DNA of 20,040 bases, taken from Pseudomonadota bacterium. Its GTDB lineage: Bacteria > Pseudomonadota > Gammaproteobacteria > Woeseiales > Woeseiaceae. The notes beneath the pieces are model-generated. The model saw only the letters and a program-made list of their open reading frames with translations, did not search any database and was not told where the DNA came from. The stretch spans positions 1-20,040 of the forward strand of contig JAPUKV010000006.1 in NCBI GenBank assembly GCA_027295475.1, read 5' to 3'. The translations under genes and the position numbers were made by a program. Below are positions 1-6,520 of the stretch, piece after piece (the first letter of the stretch is position 1; each line of letters begins with the position of its first letter).

Positions 1-664
1 GCGCAACCGGTCCGCTTGGCAGGAATCGCTGCCATGCCGTGTACTGGTGACTCCTCTCCGGGCGCACATGCGTTACGAACGCCGCCTGTGGATACCGCCA
101 GGCATCGATAGAAATATCAGCGCTTTTCCGAACCAATGAGCTCGCGCCGTCGGCACCCACAACGAGATCGGCGGTCAGTGATCTGCCATCTGCGACTTCA
201 ACGCAGAAGCGGTTGTCCGATCGCACGAGGGACCGTATCGGCGTCTCATAATCGACCGGCTGACCCAGCGAATCCAGGCCTTGCAGAAGCATGCTCTGTA
301 TCAGCTTATTTTCGACAATGAAGCCGAGTTCGGCCACGGCAAACTCGGCTGCCTCGAAACGCAGCGTATCCGGACCGTCCGCGTAACCGCATGCGTCCCA
401 GACGCGCATGTTGCGGTATGGGCAGGCCCGCTGAGCTTCAATGCTTTTCCAGACATCGATCGATGCAAGAATGTCGGCAGATCCCGATGCGATCGCAGAT
501 ACGCGCAAGGCAATGTCATTCGAACGATCAAACGTCGGTCTCTTGCCGGCATCGACGACAGTGATGTTCATCTGGTCACAGTGCCTGCTGTGTGCCAGCA
601 GTGCAGCGACGGTCAATCCCGTGATGCCGGCACCGACGACGACGATTTCGAACGGACGATTCAC
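1..664 (-). CDS. ubiI: UbiI/VisC-type ubiquinone biosynthesis FAD monooxygenase, N-terminal part (cut by window edge)
   Basis: The minus strand stays open from a GTG at 664 to the window edge, giving the first 221 residues. Residues 8-16 carry the FAD-binding motif VVVGAGITG, and near residue 170 there is VGADGASSLVR, the second FAD/NADH motif of aromatic-ring hydroxylases. The stretches ALRVSAIASGS, VWDACG and LGFIVEN resemble the UbiI (2-octaprenylphenol C5-hydroxylase) branch rather than UbiH. The GTG overlaps the ubiH stop by four bases (GTGA), which suggests translational coupling as the last seen gene of ygfB-pepP-ubiH-ubiI. UbiI adds the first hydroxyl to the quinone ring at the inner membrane. 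The C-terminal half, including the GD motif, lies outside the window. The family call is firm; the choice of UbiI over a paralogue is by resemblance. Confidence 0.88.
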   Translation of the reverse strand, partial: MNRPFEIVVVGAGITGLTVAALLAHSRHCDQMNITVVDAGKRPTFDRSNDIALRVSAIASGSADILASIDVWKSIEAQRACPYRNMRVWDACGYADGPDTLRFEAAEFAVAELGFIVENKLIQSMLLQGLDSLGQPVDYETPIRSLVRSDNRFCVEVADGRSLTADLVVGADGASSLVRKSADISIDAWRYPQAAFVTHVRPERSHQYTAWQRFLPSGPVA

Positions 665-1905
665 TCGAGCGGAACCCCGCGGGACAATCTGGGCAGCCGC
701 CCGGTAAGGCCCATCATGTGCCTGGCAAAAAGCGATCGCACGCCGGGCACCAGATCGAAGCCCAGCATACCCAGGTTTCTTAATGCCCGGACCGGCGCAC
801 TGGTGCTACCAAACAAGCGAACGATGCCATCGGTGATTCCGACGAGCTTCTGTTGATCAGCACGCCGCCACTTCGCATACTTTTCGAGGATTTCTGCATC
901 GCCGGCATCAATCGATGCATTCGAGTCGGTACGTGCGTCTGCAATGCAGTCCGATAATGCAGCGACATCGCGTAATCCGAGGTTGAATCCCTGTGCGGCA
1001 ACCGGGTGCAGCCCGTGCGCGGCATTTCCAATAAGTACGCATCGCCCGGCGGTCAGCCTGCTCGCCTTGCTCAGCGCAAGCGGATAGCTGGCTCTGCGCC
1101 CAACACGCGTGAGCGTGCCCAGGCGAAAACCGAATGCGTCCTGCAGTTCTTGCGTAAATGCCTCGTCTGACAGTTGCATGACTTCGTCGGCCTTTGCCGG
1201 CGGTAACGACCATACGAACGCCGCGCGATCATCGGTGACCGGCAGCAACGCAATCGGGCCACTGTCCGTGAATCGCTCGAACGCACGATTCATCGGCGGT
1301 TTTTCCGGTTTCAAGTTGCCGACAACTGCGAGTTGCTCGTAGTCGACCCGTGAAGCGCTAATTCCAACCATCTCACGGACAGCGGAATCTGCGCCATCGG
1401 CAGCAACGAGCAAATTACAGGTCAGATTTCGTGTCCTGCCATCCGGTTCCTCGATGCCGACGGCCACCATCTGTGGACGCAGATCGACTGCACCAACCTT
1501 GCCGGGGCAGATAAGGTCCAGTCCGTCGACTTCGAGCTGCGCGTTCTGCAGAACCTCACCGAGCGTGCGATTGATAACAACGTAGCCAAGCGCTTCAACA
1601 CCCTGCTCGCGCGCATCGATGTGGGAAAACCCAAAGTGCCCTCGATCGGAGACGTGAATGCTCCTGACTGGCGTTGATGATTTAGCGATGGCCTGCCACA
1701 AACCCATCGCCTCGAACATGCGCTGGCTGCTGCGCGACAAGGCGGTGGAGCGATCATCAAAACTGGGCTGTTGTTTGTCATCCCGAGCCACCGCCTCGAT
1801 CACCGCAACACGCAAGTCGAGCGGCGCCAGCGCCAGTGCGAGACTGGTGCCAATCATGCCGCCGCCGGCAATAATGATGTCGTAGTGGTGCTCTTTTCCG
1901 CTCAT
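661..1905 (-). CDS. ubiH: 2-octaprenyl-6-methoxyphenol hydroxylase
   Basis: A 414-residue FAD-dependent aromatic hydroxylase of ubiquinone synthesis (C1 hydroxylation). Residues 12-19 hold the Rossmann motif AGGGMIG. The central part has the second FAD motif LVAADGADSAVR, and the C-terminal part has GNAAHGLHPVAAQGFNLGL followed by RD, the hallmark of the UbiH/Coq6 family. Length is close to E. coli UbiH (392). I chose ATG at 1905, preceded by a weak GGAAA; an upstream TTG at 1941 would add 12 residues and overlap the pepP stop by eight bases. It lies between pepP and ubiI in the conserved order of gammaproteobacteria. UbiH and UbiI belong to one superfamily, and the assignment here rests on both sequence and gene order. 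Confidence 0.9.
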   Translation of the reverse strand: MSGKEHHYDIIIAGGGMIGTSLALALAPLDLRVAVIEAVARDDKQQPSFDDRSTALSRSSQRMFEAMGLWQAIAKSSTPVRSIHVSDRGHFGFSHIDAREQGVEALGYVVINRTLGEVLQNAQLEVDGLDLICPGKVGAVDLRPQMVAVGIEEPDGRTRNLTCNLLVAADGADSAVREMVGISASRVDYEQLAVVGNLKPEKPPMNRAFERFTDSGPIALLPVTDDRAAFVWSLPPAKADEVMQLSDEAFTQELQDAFGFRLGTLTRVGRRASYPLALSKASRLTAGRCVLIGNAAHGLHPVAAQGFNLGLRDVAALSDCIADARTDSNASIDAGDAEILEKYAKWRRADQQKLVGITDGIVRLFGSTSAPVRALRNLGMLGFDLVPGVRSLFARHMMGLTGRLPRLSRGVPLE

Positions 1906-1933
1906 AATGTGTTTCCGGCTTTCGCCGTGCCCT

Positions 1934-3238
1934 TCAGGCAACCATTAGTTTTTCGATGTCATCCGGTTCTTTGGCCAGCCCTTTGCTGAGCACGTCCGGG
2001 CCGGAGTTTGTTACGGCGACATCGTCTTCGATGCGAATACCGATATTACGCCAACGGGCGGGTACTTTGCGGCTCGCCGGAATGTAAATCCCCGGCTCAA
2101 CGGTGGTAACCATGCCGGACTCAAGCAAGCGCCACTCGTCACCGACCTTATAATCGCCGACATCGTGAACATCCATGCCGATCCAGTGCCCGGTTCGATG
2201 CATAAAGAACTCACGGTATGCACGCTCGCGAATAAGCCGGGGCAATGACCCCTTCAGCAAGCCGGTTTTCTTCAGGCCGCGGGTTATCACCCGGACCGCG
2301 GCATCATGCGGATCATCCCAGTGATTGCCGATACAAGTCTTATCTATCGCCGCGAGCTGCGCCTCGAGGACAATCTCATAGATCGCCCGCTGCTCCGGCG
2401 AAAAGCGGCCGTTAACCGGAAACGTTCTCGTCACGTCCGAGGCGTAGTAGTCGTATTCACAGCCGGCGTCGACCAGCAACAAGTCGCCGTCTGCGAGACG
2501 TGCAGTGTTGTCGACGTAATGCAGCGTGCAGGTATTGGCACCCGTGCCCACGATCGGGATATAGGAAGTCACTGCATCGTGGCGGCGAAACTCGTGCACG
2601 TACTCGGCCTCGATTTCGTACTCGAACATACCGGGCTGCACCCTGGCCATCGCTCTTTTATGTGCGCTGACGGCGATCTTGGCGGACTTCCGCATTGCGG
2701 ATATCTCCGCCCGACTCTTGTATAAGCGCATGTCGTGCAGGAGGTGGTCCAGAGCAACAAATTCGTCCGGTGTGTGGGTACCCCGCGCGTTGCGGGAGCG
2801 AAGCGATCTCACCCAATCGGCCATTCGCCGATCGAATTCTGCGTATGCGCCCATCGTATAATAGACACTGCTGCATGACTCCATGATGCCTGGCAGGATA
2901 TCGTCGATGTCGTCGATCGGGAAAGCGTCATCCGCTCCGTAGTTCTCGACCGCTCCGTCGGGTCCGGCACGCGATCCGTCCCAGCGCTCTTTGTCCGAAT
3001 CACGATCCCGGCAAAACAGGATGTACTCCCCGCTGTCTCGTCCAGGTGCCAGGACGGTGACGGCGTCCGGCTCAGCAAATCCTGTCAGGTAATAAAAGTC
3101 GCTGTCCTGACGAAAACGATAGGCGACGTCGCGACTTCTGAGACGCACCGGCGCGCTTGGCAGAATCGCTATGCCACCCGTACCGACCATCCGCATGAGT
3201 TGCTTACGCCGTTTCAGGAACTCTTTGCTGTTCATCAT
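1934..3238 (-). CDS. pepP: Xaa-Pro aminopeptidase (aminopeptidase P)
   Basis: A 434-residue M24B metallopeptidase that removes the N-terminal residue before proline. The N-terminal creatinase-like domain (residues 5-135) has the typical DSDFYYLTGF segment. The C-terminal pita-bread domain shows all five metal ligands of the family: D257 (LLVDAGCEYD), D268 (ASDVTRTFP), H351 (HRTGHWIGMDVHDVG), E381 (TTVEPGIY) and E404 (IRIEDDV), each three residues before the E. coli PepP positions. It follows ygfB by a few bases and precedes ubiH, as in E. coli. Two adjacent ATGs at 3238 and 3235 could both serve as start; the difference is one residue. Confidence 0.96.
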   Translation of the reverse strand: MMNSKEFLKRRKQLMRMVGTGGIAILPSAPVRLRSRDVAYRFRQDSDFYYLTGFAEPDAVTVLAPGRDSGEYILFCRDRDSDKERWDGSRAGPDGAVENYGADDAFPIDDIDDILPGIMESCSSVYYTMGAYAEFDRRMADWVRSLRSRNARGTHTPDEFVALDHLLHDMRLYKSRAEISAMRKSAKIAVSAHKRAMARVQPGMFEYEIEAEYVHEFRRHDAVTSYIPIVGTGANTCTLHYVDNTARLADGDLLLVDAGCEYDYYASDVTRTFPVNGRFSPEQRAIYEIVLEAQLAAIDKTCIGNHWDDPHDAAVRVITRGLKKTGLLKGSLPRLIRERAYREFFMHRTGHWIGMDVHDVGDYKVGDEWRLLESGMVTTVEPGIYIPASRKVPARWRNIGIRIEDDVAVTNSGPDVLSKGLAKEPDDIEKLMVA

Positions 3239-3252
3239 TACTCAGGTCCGGG

Positions 3253-3831
3253 CTAGTGCAGCACTTCGGTACCGTCCGGCGCCAACCGGAACTCTGCCAA
3301 CTCTTCATATGTGAGTTGCACGGCAACGCGGAGATACTCAACGAGGTCGGCGTAGGCTGCTTCGTTTGTTTCCTCTTCAGTCTCTTGGTCGACGGTGGCA
3401 CGGGTAATCTGCAGCATATCCTTGATTATGTCGCTCAACGGTTCATCCGCCAGCCGCTTTTTCAGGCCGACATCAGGCGACCCTGACACGAGCCCATGCA
3501 GAAACCCCTCACACCAGTGTGCAATGGCCTCCGCCCTTATTATTGTTGAATCGGACTCGTCAGGCAGAAGCGGCTGAAATTCCGCTCGTCTTTGCGAAAG
3601 TTGACGCTGCGTATAGGCATACAGGGCGTCGAGCAATATTTCACATTCCCGCCGCAATGCATTGTCCGGATCACTGCCCGCAAGTACCTGGTCCAGCCAG
3701 CCGGTGCCCGCATCGGCTCCAAGAACCGCGAGCCTGCTACACAGCAGGCCGTGCGCCTGCCCTGCATCCCAGCTTGCACCGCAACGTTTGAGCGCTGCGT
3801 CCAGTTCATCATGATTTACGGACTGTTTCAC
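3253..3831 (-). CDS. ygfB: YgfB family protein (UPF0149)
   Basis: Short, mostly helical soluble protein of the UPF0149/YecA-like family; in this position it is YgfB. Diagnostic stretches are HGLLCSRLA near the N-terminus, FQPLLPDE, WCEGFLHGL in the middle and EAAYADLVEYLRVAVQL near the C-terminus. I chose GTG at 3831, giving 192 residues, the usual YgfB length, with AAGAGA just upstream as ribosome binding site. The frame is open back to an ATG at 3894, which would add 21 arginine/lysine-rich residues not typical of the family. It is the first gene of the pepP-ubiH-ubiI operon. The biochemical role is not established from the sequence; in Pseudomonas aeruginosa, YgfB is known to influence beta-lactam resistance through ampDh3 regulation. 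Confidence 0.87.
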   Translation of the reverse strand: MKQSVNHDELDAALKRCGASWDAGQAHGLLCSRLAVLGADAGTGWLDQVLAGSDPDNALRRECEILLDALYAYTQRQLSQRRAEFQPLLPDESDSTIIRAEAIAHWCEGFLHGLVSGSPDVGLKKRLADEPLSDIIKDMLQITRATVDQETEEETNEAAYADLVEYLRVAVQLTYEELAEFRLAPDGTEVLH

Positions 3832-3964
3832 GGGATCTCTCTTTAGTATTCGCCGGCCTCGCCGGCCTTTCACCTTCTGGCCTGCTGCGGCCATTCACCG
3901 CCACGAATGATCCCATGTAATGCATCATTGGGCCATGCAAATGACGATTCGGCCGGTATCGAGA
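3832..3964. other. Divergent intergenic region ygfB / zapB-like gene
   Basis: About 190 bases separate the ygfB GTG from the coding start of the plus-strand coiled-coil gene. The left part is GC-rich and contains two copies of GCCGGC three bases apart, then a GGCC...GGCC pair, which can form small hairpins in the ygfB leader. No convincing minus-strand promoter for the ygfB operon was found by eye. Confidence 0.4.
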
Positions 3965-3993
3965 TTGATTCTACCTGTGTGCGGCTCTATATT
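3965..3993 (+). promoter_or_regulatory. Sigma70-like promoter of the zapB-like/zapA/6S/ygfA transcript
   Basis: TTGATT (3965-3970) and TATATT (3988-3993) are separated by exactly 17 bases. Predicted transcription start is about 4000, which places the ATG at 4000 too close to be translated normally and supports ATG 4021 as the real start of the first gene. Confidence 0.65.
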
Positions 3994-4020
3994 GACGCCA
4001 TGGCTGAAGACGGAAATACA

Positions 4021-4230
4021 ATGTTTGAGCACGAATTAAAGCGACTCGAGAAGCGCGTAGATGCGCTGGTTCACGTATGCGACCAGCTGCAGGATGAGAA
4101 TAAATCGTTGAAGCAAAGGCAGGACACGTTGACCGCGGAGCGTGCAACGCTTCTGCAAAAAAATGAACAGGTACGCGCGCGCGTTGAAGCAATGATCGGC
4201 CGCTTGAAGGCAATGGAACAGGGCGGCTAG
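4021..4230 (+). CDS. ZapB-like short coiled-coil protein (TIGR02449 type)
   Basis: A 69-residue protein that is almost one continuous coiled coil: heptad-compatible leucines and charged residues run from EHELKRLEKRVDAL to the C-terminus (VRARVEAMIGRLKAMEQ). Small proteins of this kind sit directly before zapA in many gammaproteobacteria and are classed as TIGR02449, a ZapB-like group. I chose ATG 4021, with GGAA seven bases upstream, because the predicted promoter ends at 3993; ATG 4000 or the further upstream open frame is less likely. By context it may join ZapA at the division ring, but that is inference. It is 88 bases upstream of zapA on the same strand. Confidence 0.8.
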   Translation: MFEHELKRLEKRVDALVHVCDQLQDENKSLKQRQDTLTAERATLLQKNEQVRARVEAMIGRLKAMEQGG

Positions 4231-4318
4231 CAGGAAAGTCTGACTCATTCGCCACGCCGCGTTGACGTATTATTAATACCTATTCCCTGACAACGGGAAT
4301 TGTGACGGAGTATCCGTA

Positions 4319-4633
4319 ATGAATGACATATATGCCCACGTCAGTGTTCGTATTCTCGAGAAGGAGTATCAGGTTTCCTGTCCCGCCAATGAGCGCACAG
4401 ACCTGCTGGACTCCGCCGAGGTGTTAAATGCGAAGATGCGAGAAATCCGTGACAGTGGCAAAGTCGTCGGACTGGACCGAATCGCCGTGATGGCGGCGCT
4501 GAATATGGCAAACGAATTGCTTCATTCCCAGGCAAAGGACAAGGCTCTCGAGGGAAGTCTCGGCAATCGTCTCAAATTGATATCCGAACGCGTTGAATCC
4601 GTGCTGGGCGGAAGCCAGCAACTCGACCTTTAG
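4319..4633 (+). CDS. zapA: Cell division protein ZapA
   Basis: A 104-residue ZapA family protein, which bundles FtsZ filaments at the division site. The N-terminal globular part (VSVRILEKEYQVSCPANERTDLLDSAEVLNAKM) contains the family's beta strands and the DLL...A..L motif, and the C-terminal part (from about residue 55, DRIAVMAALNMANELL) is a long helix for dimerisation. GGAG lies about eight bases before the ATG. The following 6S RNA and ygfA reproduce the E. coli order zapA-ssrS-ygfA. Length matches the family (about 100-110). Confidence 0.95.
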   Translation: MNDIYAHVSVRILEKEYQVSCPANERTDLLDSAEVLNAKMREIRDSGKVVGLDRIAVMAALNMANELLHSQAKDKALEGSLGNRLKLISERVESVLGGSQQLDL

Positions 4634-4651
4634 CGAGGCTTCCGCTATTCT
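4623..4651 (+). promoter_or_regulatory. Possible promoter of 6S RNA
   Basis: TCGACC (4623-4628) and TATTCT (4646-4651) are spaced by 17 bases and sit at the 3' end of zapA. Predicted start about 4658-4664 coincides with the 5' end of the 6S closing stem. Confidence 0.45.
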
Positions 4652-4663
4652 GGAAACAGTCTT

Positions 4664-4853
4664 GGCGCCTCCTGCAGTGTACGAAGATGGCCTGGATACC
4701 TTTCGACCCTAAATTATTACCTCGGGGTCGTGCACTGTCGGTAGCATATGTGCAAAACCGCTCCGCGCGGGAAGCCTGTTGCTACCACGTCTGACCCCAC
4801 CTGTTGCTCCGGTTCGAGAGCGACGGCCGGAAACGGCACAGGCGGGAGGCGTC
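4664..4853 (+). ncRNA. ssrS: 6S RNA (inhibitor of sigma70 RNA polymerase)
   Basis: The stretch between zapA and ygfA shows the architecture of 6S RNA. The ends form a 12-bp closing stem (4664-4675 with 4842-4853, two G-U pairs). Internally a CGACCC/GGGGTCG stem is followed by GGTAGCA pairing with TGCTACC, capped by a GC-rich terminal region with GCTCCGCG, a sequence also found in E. coli 6S RNA. A length of about 190 nt agrees with the usual 180-190. The conserved context zapA-ssrS-ygfA supports the call strongly. The RNA mimics an open promoter and binds sigma70 holoenzyme in stationary phase. Exact ends are estimated from the stem, and the transcript probably continues into ygfA. Confidence 0.88.
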
Positions 4854-4914
4854 ATCTTTCAAGCTCGTATATCGAACCAGTAGCCGCGCTTGGGCTTTGC
4901 TTTGGCAGGCACGG

Positions 4915-5496
4915 ATGACAAAAATAAAAAGCGCCCGCAAGAAAAGTGAGTTGCGAAGAAAATGCCGTCTGGCCAGGGCTAATATGACGGTGGCGGCGCG
5001 CGAAAAAGCATCGGCGCGAATCTGTGATGCTGTCACCCGGTCCGGCTATTTTCGCAGGAGTCGCGTCGTCGGCTGCTATTTGTCGACCGATGAGGAAGTG
5101 GATACCTGCGGAATAATTCAGCGCGCACTGACGATGGGAAAGCAGGTTTTTGCGCCGGTATTGGGAAAAAATGGCTCAATGCGATTTCGCGATCTCAGCG
5201 CAGACAGCCACTTGTCGCTCAATCAATTCGGCTTGATGGAACCACAAGCCGGCAATTTCATCGATCCACATCATCTCGACATCGTGATTACACCACTGGT
5301 TGCGTTCGATTCATCGGGCAATCGAATCGGTATGGGCGGTGGCTACTTCGATCGATGCTTTGCATTCCTGCGAGGGCGAAAAATCTGGCTACACCCGAAA
5401 CTAATCGGGCTTGCATTTGACTGCCAGAAAGTTGACTCAATAACACCAAACCCTTGGGATATAGGGCTTTATCGGGTAATTACGGAAACAGCGTAA
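4915..5496 (+). CDS. ygfA: 5-formyltetrahydrofolate cyclo-ligase
   Basis: A 193-residue enzyme converting 5-formyl-THF to 5,10-methenyl-THF with ATP. The N-terminal basic helix (KKSELRRKCRLAR), the core VVGCYLSTDEEVDT, the LDIVITPLVAFDSSGNRIGM segment and the phosphate-binding GMGGGYFDR (residues 139-147) are diagnostic, as is the C-terminal DIGL. The frame is open upstream to 4804, but that part lies inside the 6S RNA; ATG 4915 gives the usual family length and a normal N-terminus. In E. coli ygfA is co-transcribed with 6S RNA and linked to persister formation; the same arrangement is seen here. No strong ribosome binding site precedes the ATG. Confidence 0.92.
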   Translation: MTKIKSARKKSELRRKCRLARANMTVAAREKASARICDAVTRSGYFRRSRVVGCYLSTDEEVDTCGIIQRALTMGKQVFAPVLGKNGSMRFRDLSADSHLSLNQFGLMEPQAGNFIDPHHLDIVITPLVAFDSSGNRIGMGGGYFDRCFAFLRGRKIWLHPKLIGLAFDCQKVDSITPNPWDIGLYRVITETA

Positions 5497-5781
5497 ACTT
5501 TTGTCGCAATTTCCAGACATGCAAACCCCATCGTCAACAAAGTCTCTGTGTATTCTGGTTTCTGTAAACATCATGACCGGCAAGCACCGATATTTTGCAT
5601 TGAAATTTCGTCCTTGAGAGCATCATTCACATCTCATTCGACTTCTACTGCCGCAACCCCCGCAAGAAATTTTTCAATTTGAAAAACAGTTCGACTTTTT
5701 TCCCCGAAATCGACGTATTCGGCACTATCCAAAAATGTTAACGGGTTCACTTAACTAACTGGATTTTTTGAATTTGTTGTA
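5497..5781. other. AT-rich intergenic region before the histone-like gene
   Basis: Some 320 bases without a convincing gene separate ygfA from the histone-like gene. The stretch is clearly more AT-rich than its neighbours, with several A and T runs (around 5665-5705 and 5761-5785). The only plus-strand frame seen (ATG 5520, about 30 codons) has no ribosome binding site or recognisable features. No terminator hairpin for ygfA was seen. Confidence 0.5.
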
Positions 5782-5787
5782 TATACT
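5759..5787 (+). promoter_or_regulatory. Promoter of the histone-like gene
   Basis: A good -10 hexamer TATACT (5782-5787) has CTGGAT (5759-5764) 17 bases upstream as a poor -35. The surrounding T-rich DNA is typical of a strong or curved promoter. A GGAGA ribosome binding site (5808-5812) lies five bases before the ATG at 5818. Confidence 0.5.
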
Positions 5788-5817
5788 CAACGCCGGGTAC
5801 CCGACACGGAGAAAATT

Positions 5818-6207
5818 ATGGCTACCAAAAAGAAGTCTCGTAAAAAAGCTTCTAAGCGAAAGACCGCGAAGAAGCGTAAAGTAACTCGGAAGAAGCCGGC
5901 TAAGCGTAAAGTCGCAAAGCGCAAAACCAAACGAAAGGCCAAGCGTAAGGTAAAGAAAAAAGCCAAGCGCAAGACCAAGAGGAAGGCGAAGCGCAAAACT
6001 AAAAGGAAGGCCAAGCGTAAGGTGAAGAAGAAAGCCAAACGCAAGGCCAAAAAGAAGGGCAAGCGTAAGGCTAAGAAAAAAGCCAAGCGCAAGGCCAAAA
6101 AGAAGGGCAAGCGCAAGGCTAAGAAAAAAGCCAAGCGTAAGACCAAGAGGAAGGCGAAGCGCAAGACCAAGAGGAAGGCCAAGAGAAAGGCCTCCCGGCG
6201 CAGATAG
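5818..6207 (+). CDS. Histone H1-like lysine/arginine-rich protein with tetrapeptide repeats
   Basis: A 129-residue protein with 66 lysines and 25 arginines (about 70% basic), no acidic residue and no aromatic residue. Residues 1-32 are an irregular basic leader (MATKKKSRKKASKRKTAKKR...). Residues 33-124 are 23 uninterrupted tetrapeptides of the form X-K-[K/R]-K, X being A, T, V or G, ending ASRRR. This resembles the C-terminal tails of histone H1 and the bacterial H1-like proteins (Hc1/Hc2, AlgP types), which bind and compact DNA through lysine-rich tails. Nucleoid or nucleic-acid binding is therefore inferred, not shown. A strong GGAGA ribosome binding site and a clean terminator argue that it is expressed. 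The opposite strand is open as a hydrophobic mirror frame, an artefact of the lysine codons. Confidence 0.82.
   Translation: MATKKKSRKKASKRKTAKKRKVTRKKPAKRKVAKRKTKRKAKRKVKKKAKRKTKRKAKRKTKRKAKRKVKKKAKRKAKKKGKRKAKKKAKRKAKKKGKRKAKKKAKRKTKRKAKRKTKRKAKRKASRRR
5914..6189 (+). repeat. 12-bp-period tandem repeat coding for the K/R tetrapeptides
   Basis: The DNA for residues 33-124 is 23 units of 12 bp (variants of GCCAAGCGTAAG). Within it two adjacent 48-bp units, 6046-6093 and 6094-6141, are nearly identical, pointing to recent duplication by slippage or unequal exchange. Synonymous AAA/AAG, CGT/CGC and GCC/GCT changes break up the other units. Confidence 0.85.
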
Positions 6208-6219
6208 CCCAGGCTATCT
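6202..6219 (+). other. Short perfect hairpin spanning the histone-like stop codon
   Basis: AGATAGCC (6202-6209) is complementary to GGCTATCT (6212-6219) with only CA between, so the practical hairpin is a seven-base-pair stem with a four-base loop. The TAG stop (6205-6207) lies in the stem. No T run follows, so it is not a classical terminator; it could protect the mRNA 3' region. Confidence 0.45.
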
Positions 6220-6304
6220 ACTTGGAAGAGAGGTAACTATTTTACGTGGCTTAAGACGGCCATTTACTGAAGGGGTTACCGACGCTCTTCTGCCGAAACA
6301 AGAG

Positions 6305-6336
6305 ATATGCCCGCGAATGCGGGCATATTTCGTTTT
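6305..6336 (+). terminator. Rho-independent terminator after the histone-like gene
   Basis: ATATGCCCGC (6305-6314) pairs perfectly with GCGGGCATAT (6319-6328) around a GAAT loop, followed by TTCGTTTT. This is a standard intrinsic terminator about 100 bases after the stop codon. Confidence 0.85.
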
Positions 6337-6520
6337 GGCCCCCTGCGGCATATTTGCCCCATGCGGGCATACCTCGTTTGCCTCAGACATCCGCTGCGAA
6401 ACCATAGCGAATACTCAGCCGATCAGATAAGCTCACGTCCGAAACCGTGCCGACGACTCTGGAAATGTGTTTGGTAAGGGATAGATCGCGGCCTGATCGT
6501 GGTTGGATGAACGTGGAAAC
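6337..6520. other. Intergenic region before rpiA
   Basis: The first part (6337-6380) holds a decayed second copy of the terminator right arm (ATGCGGGCATACCTCGTTT at 6361-6379) and a small TGCCC/GGGCA hairpin. The remaining 140 bases show no convincing promoter or gene by eye. Confidence 0.4.

Noticed and set aside
281..856. 191-codon plus-strand open frame
   Set aside because: Antisense to ubiI and ubiH, which show complete family motifs; composition is that of a shadow frame.
3832..3894. N-terminal extension of YgfB by 21 residues from ATG 3894
   Set aside because: The extension is basic and unlike the family; the GTG at 3831 gives the standard 192-residue length.
5787..6182. 131-codon minus-strand frame rich in Leu/Phe/Ala, apparently a membrane protein
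   Set aside because: It is the mirror of lysine and arginine codons in the histone-like gene; no ribosome binding site, and periodicity is inherited from the sense repeats.
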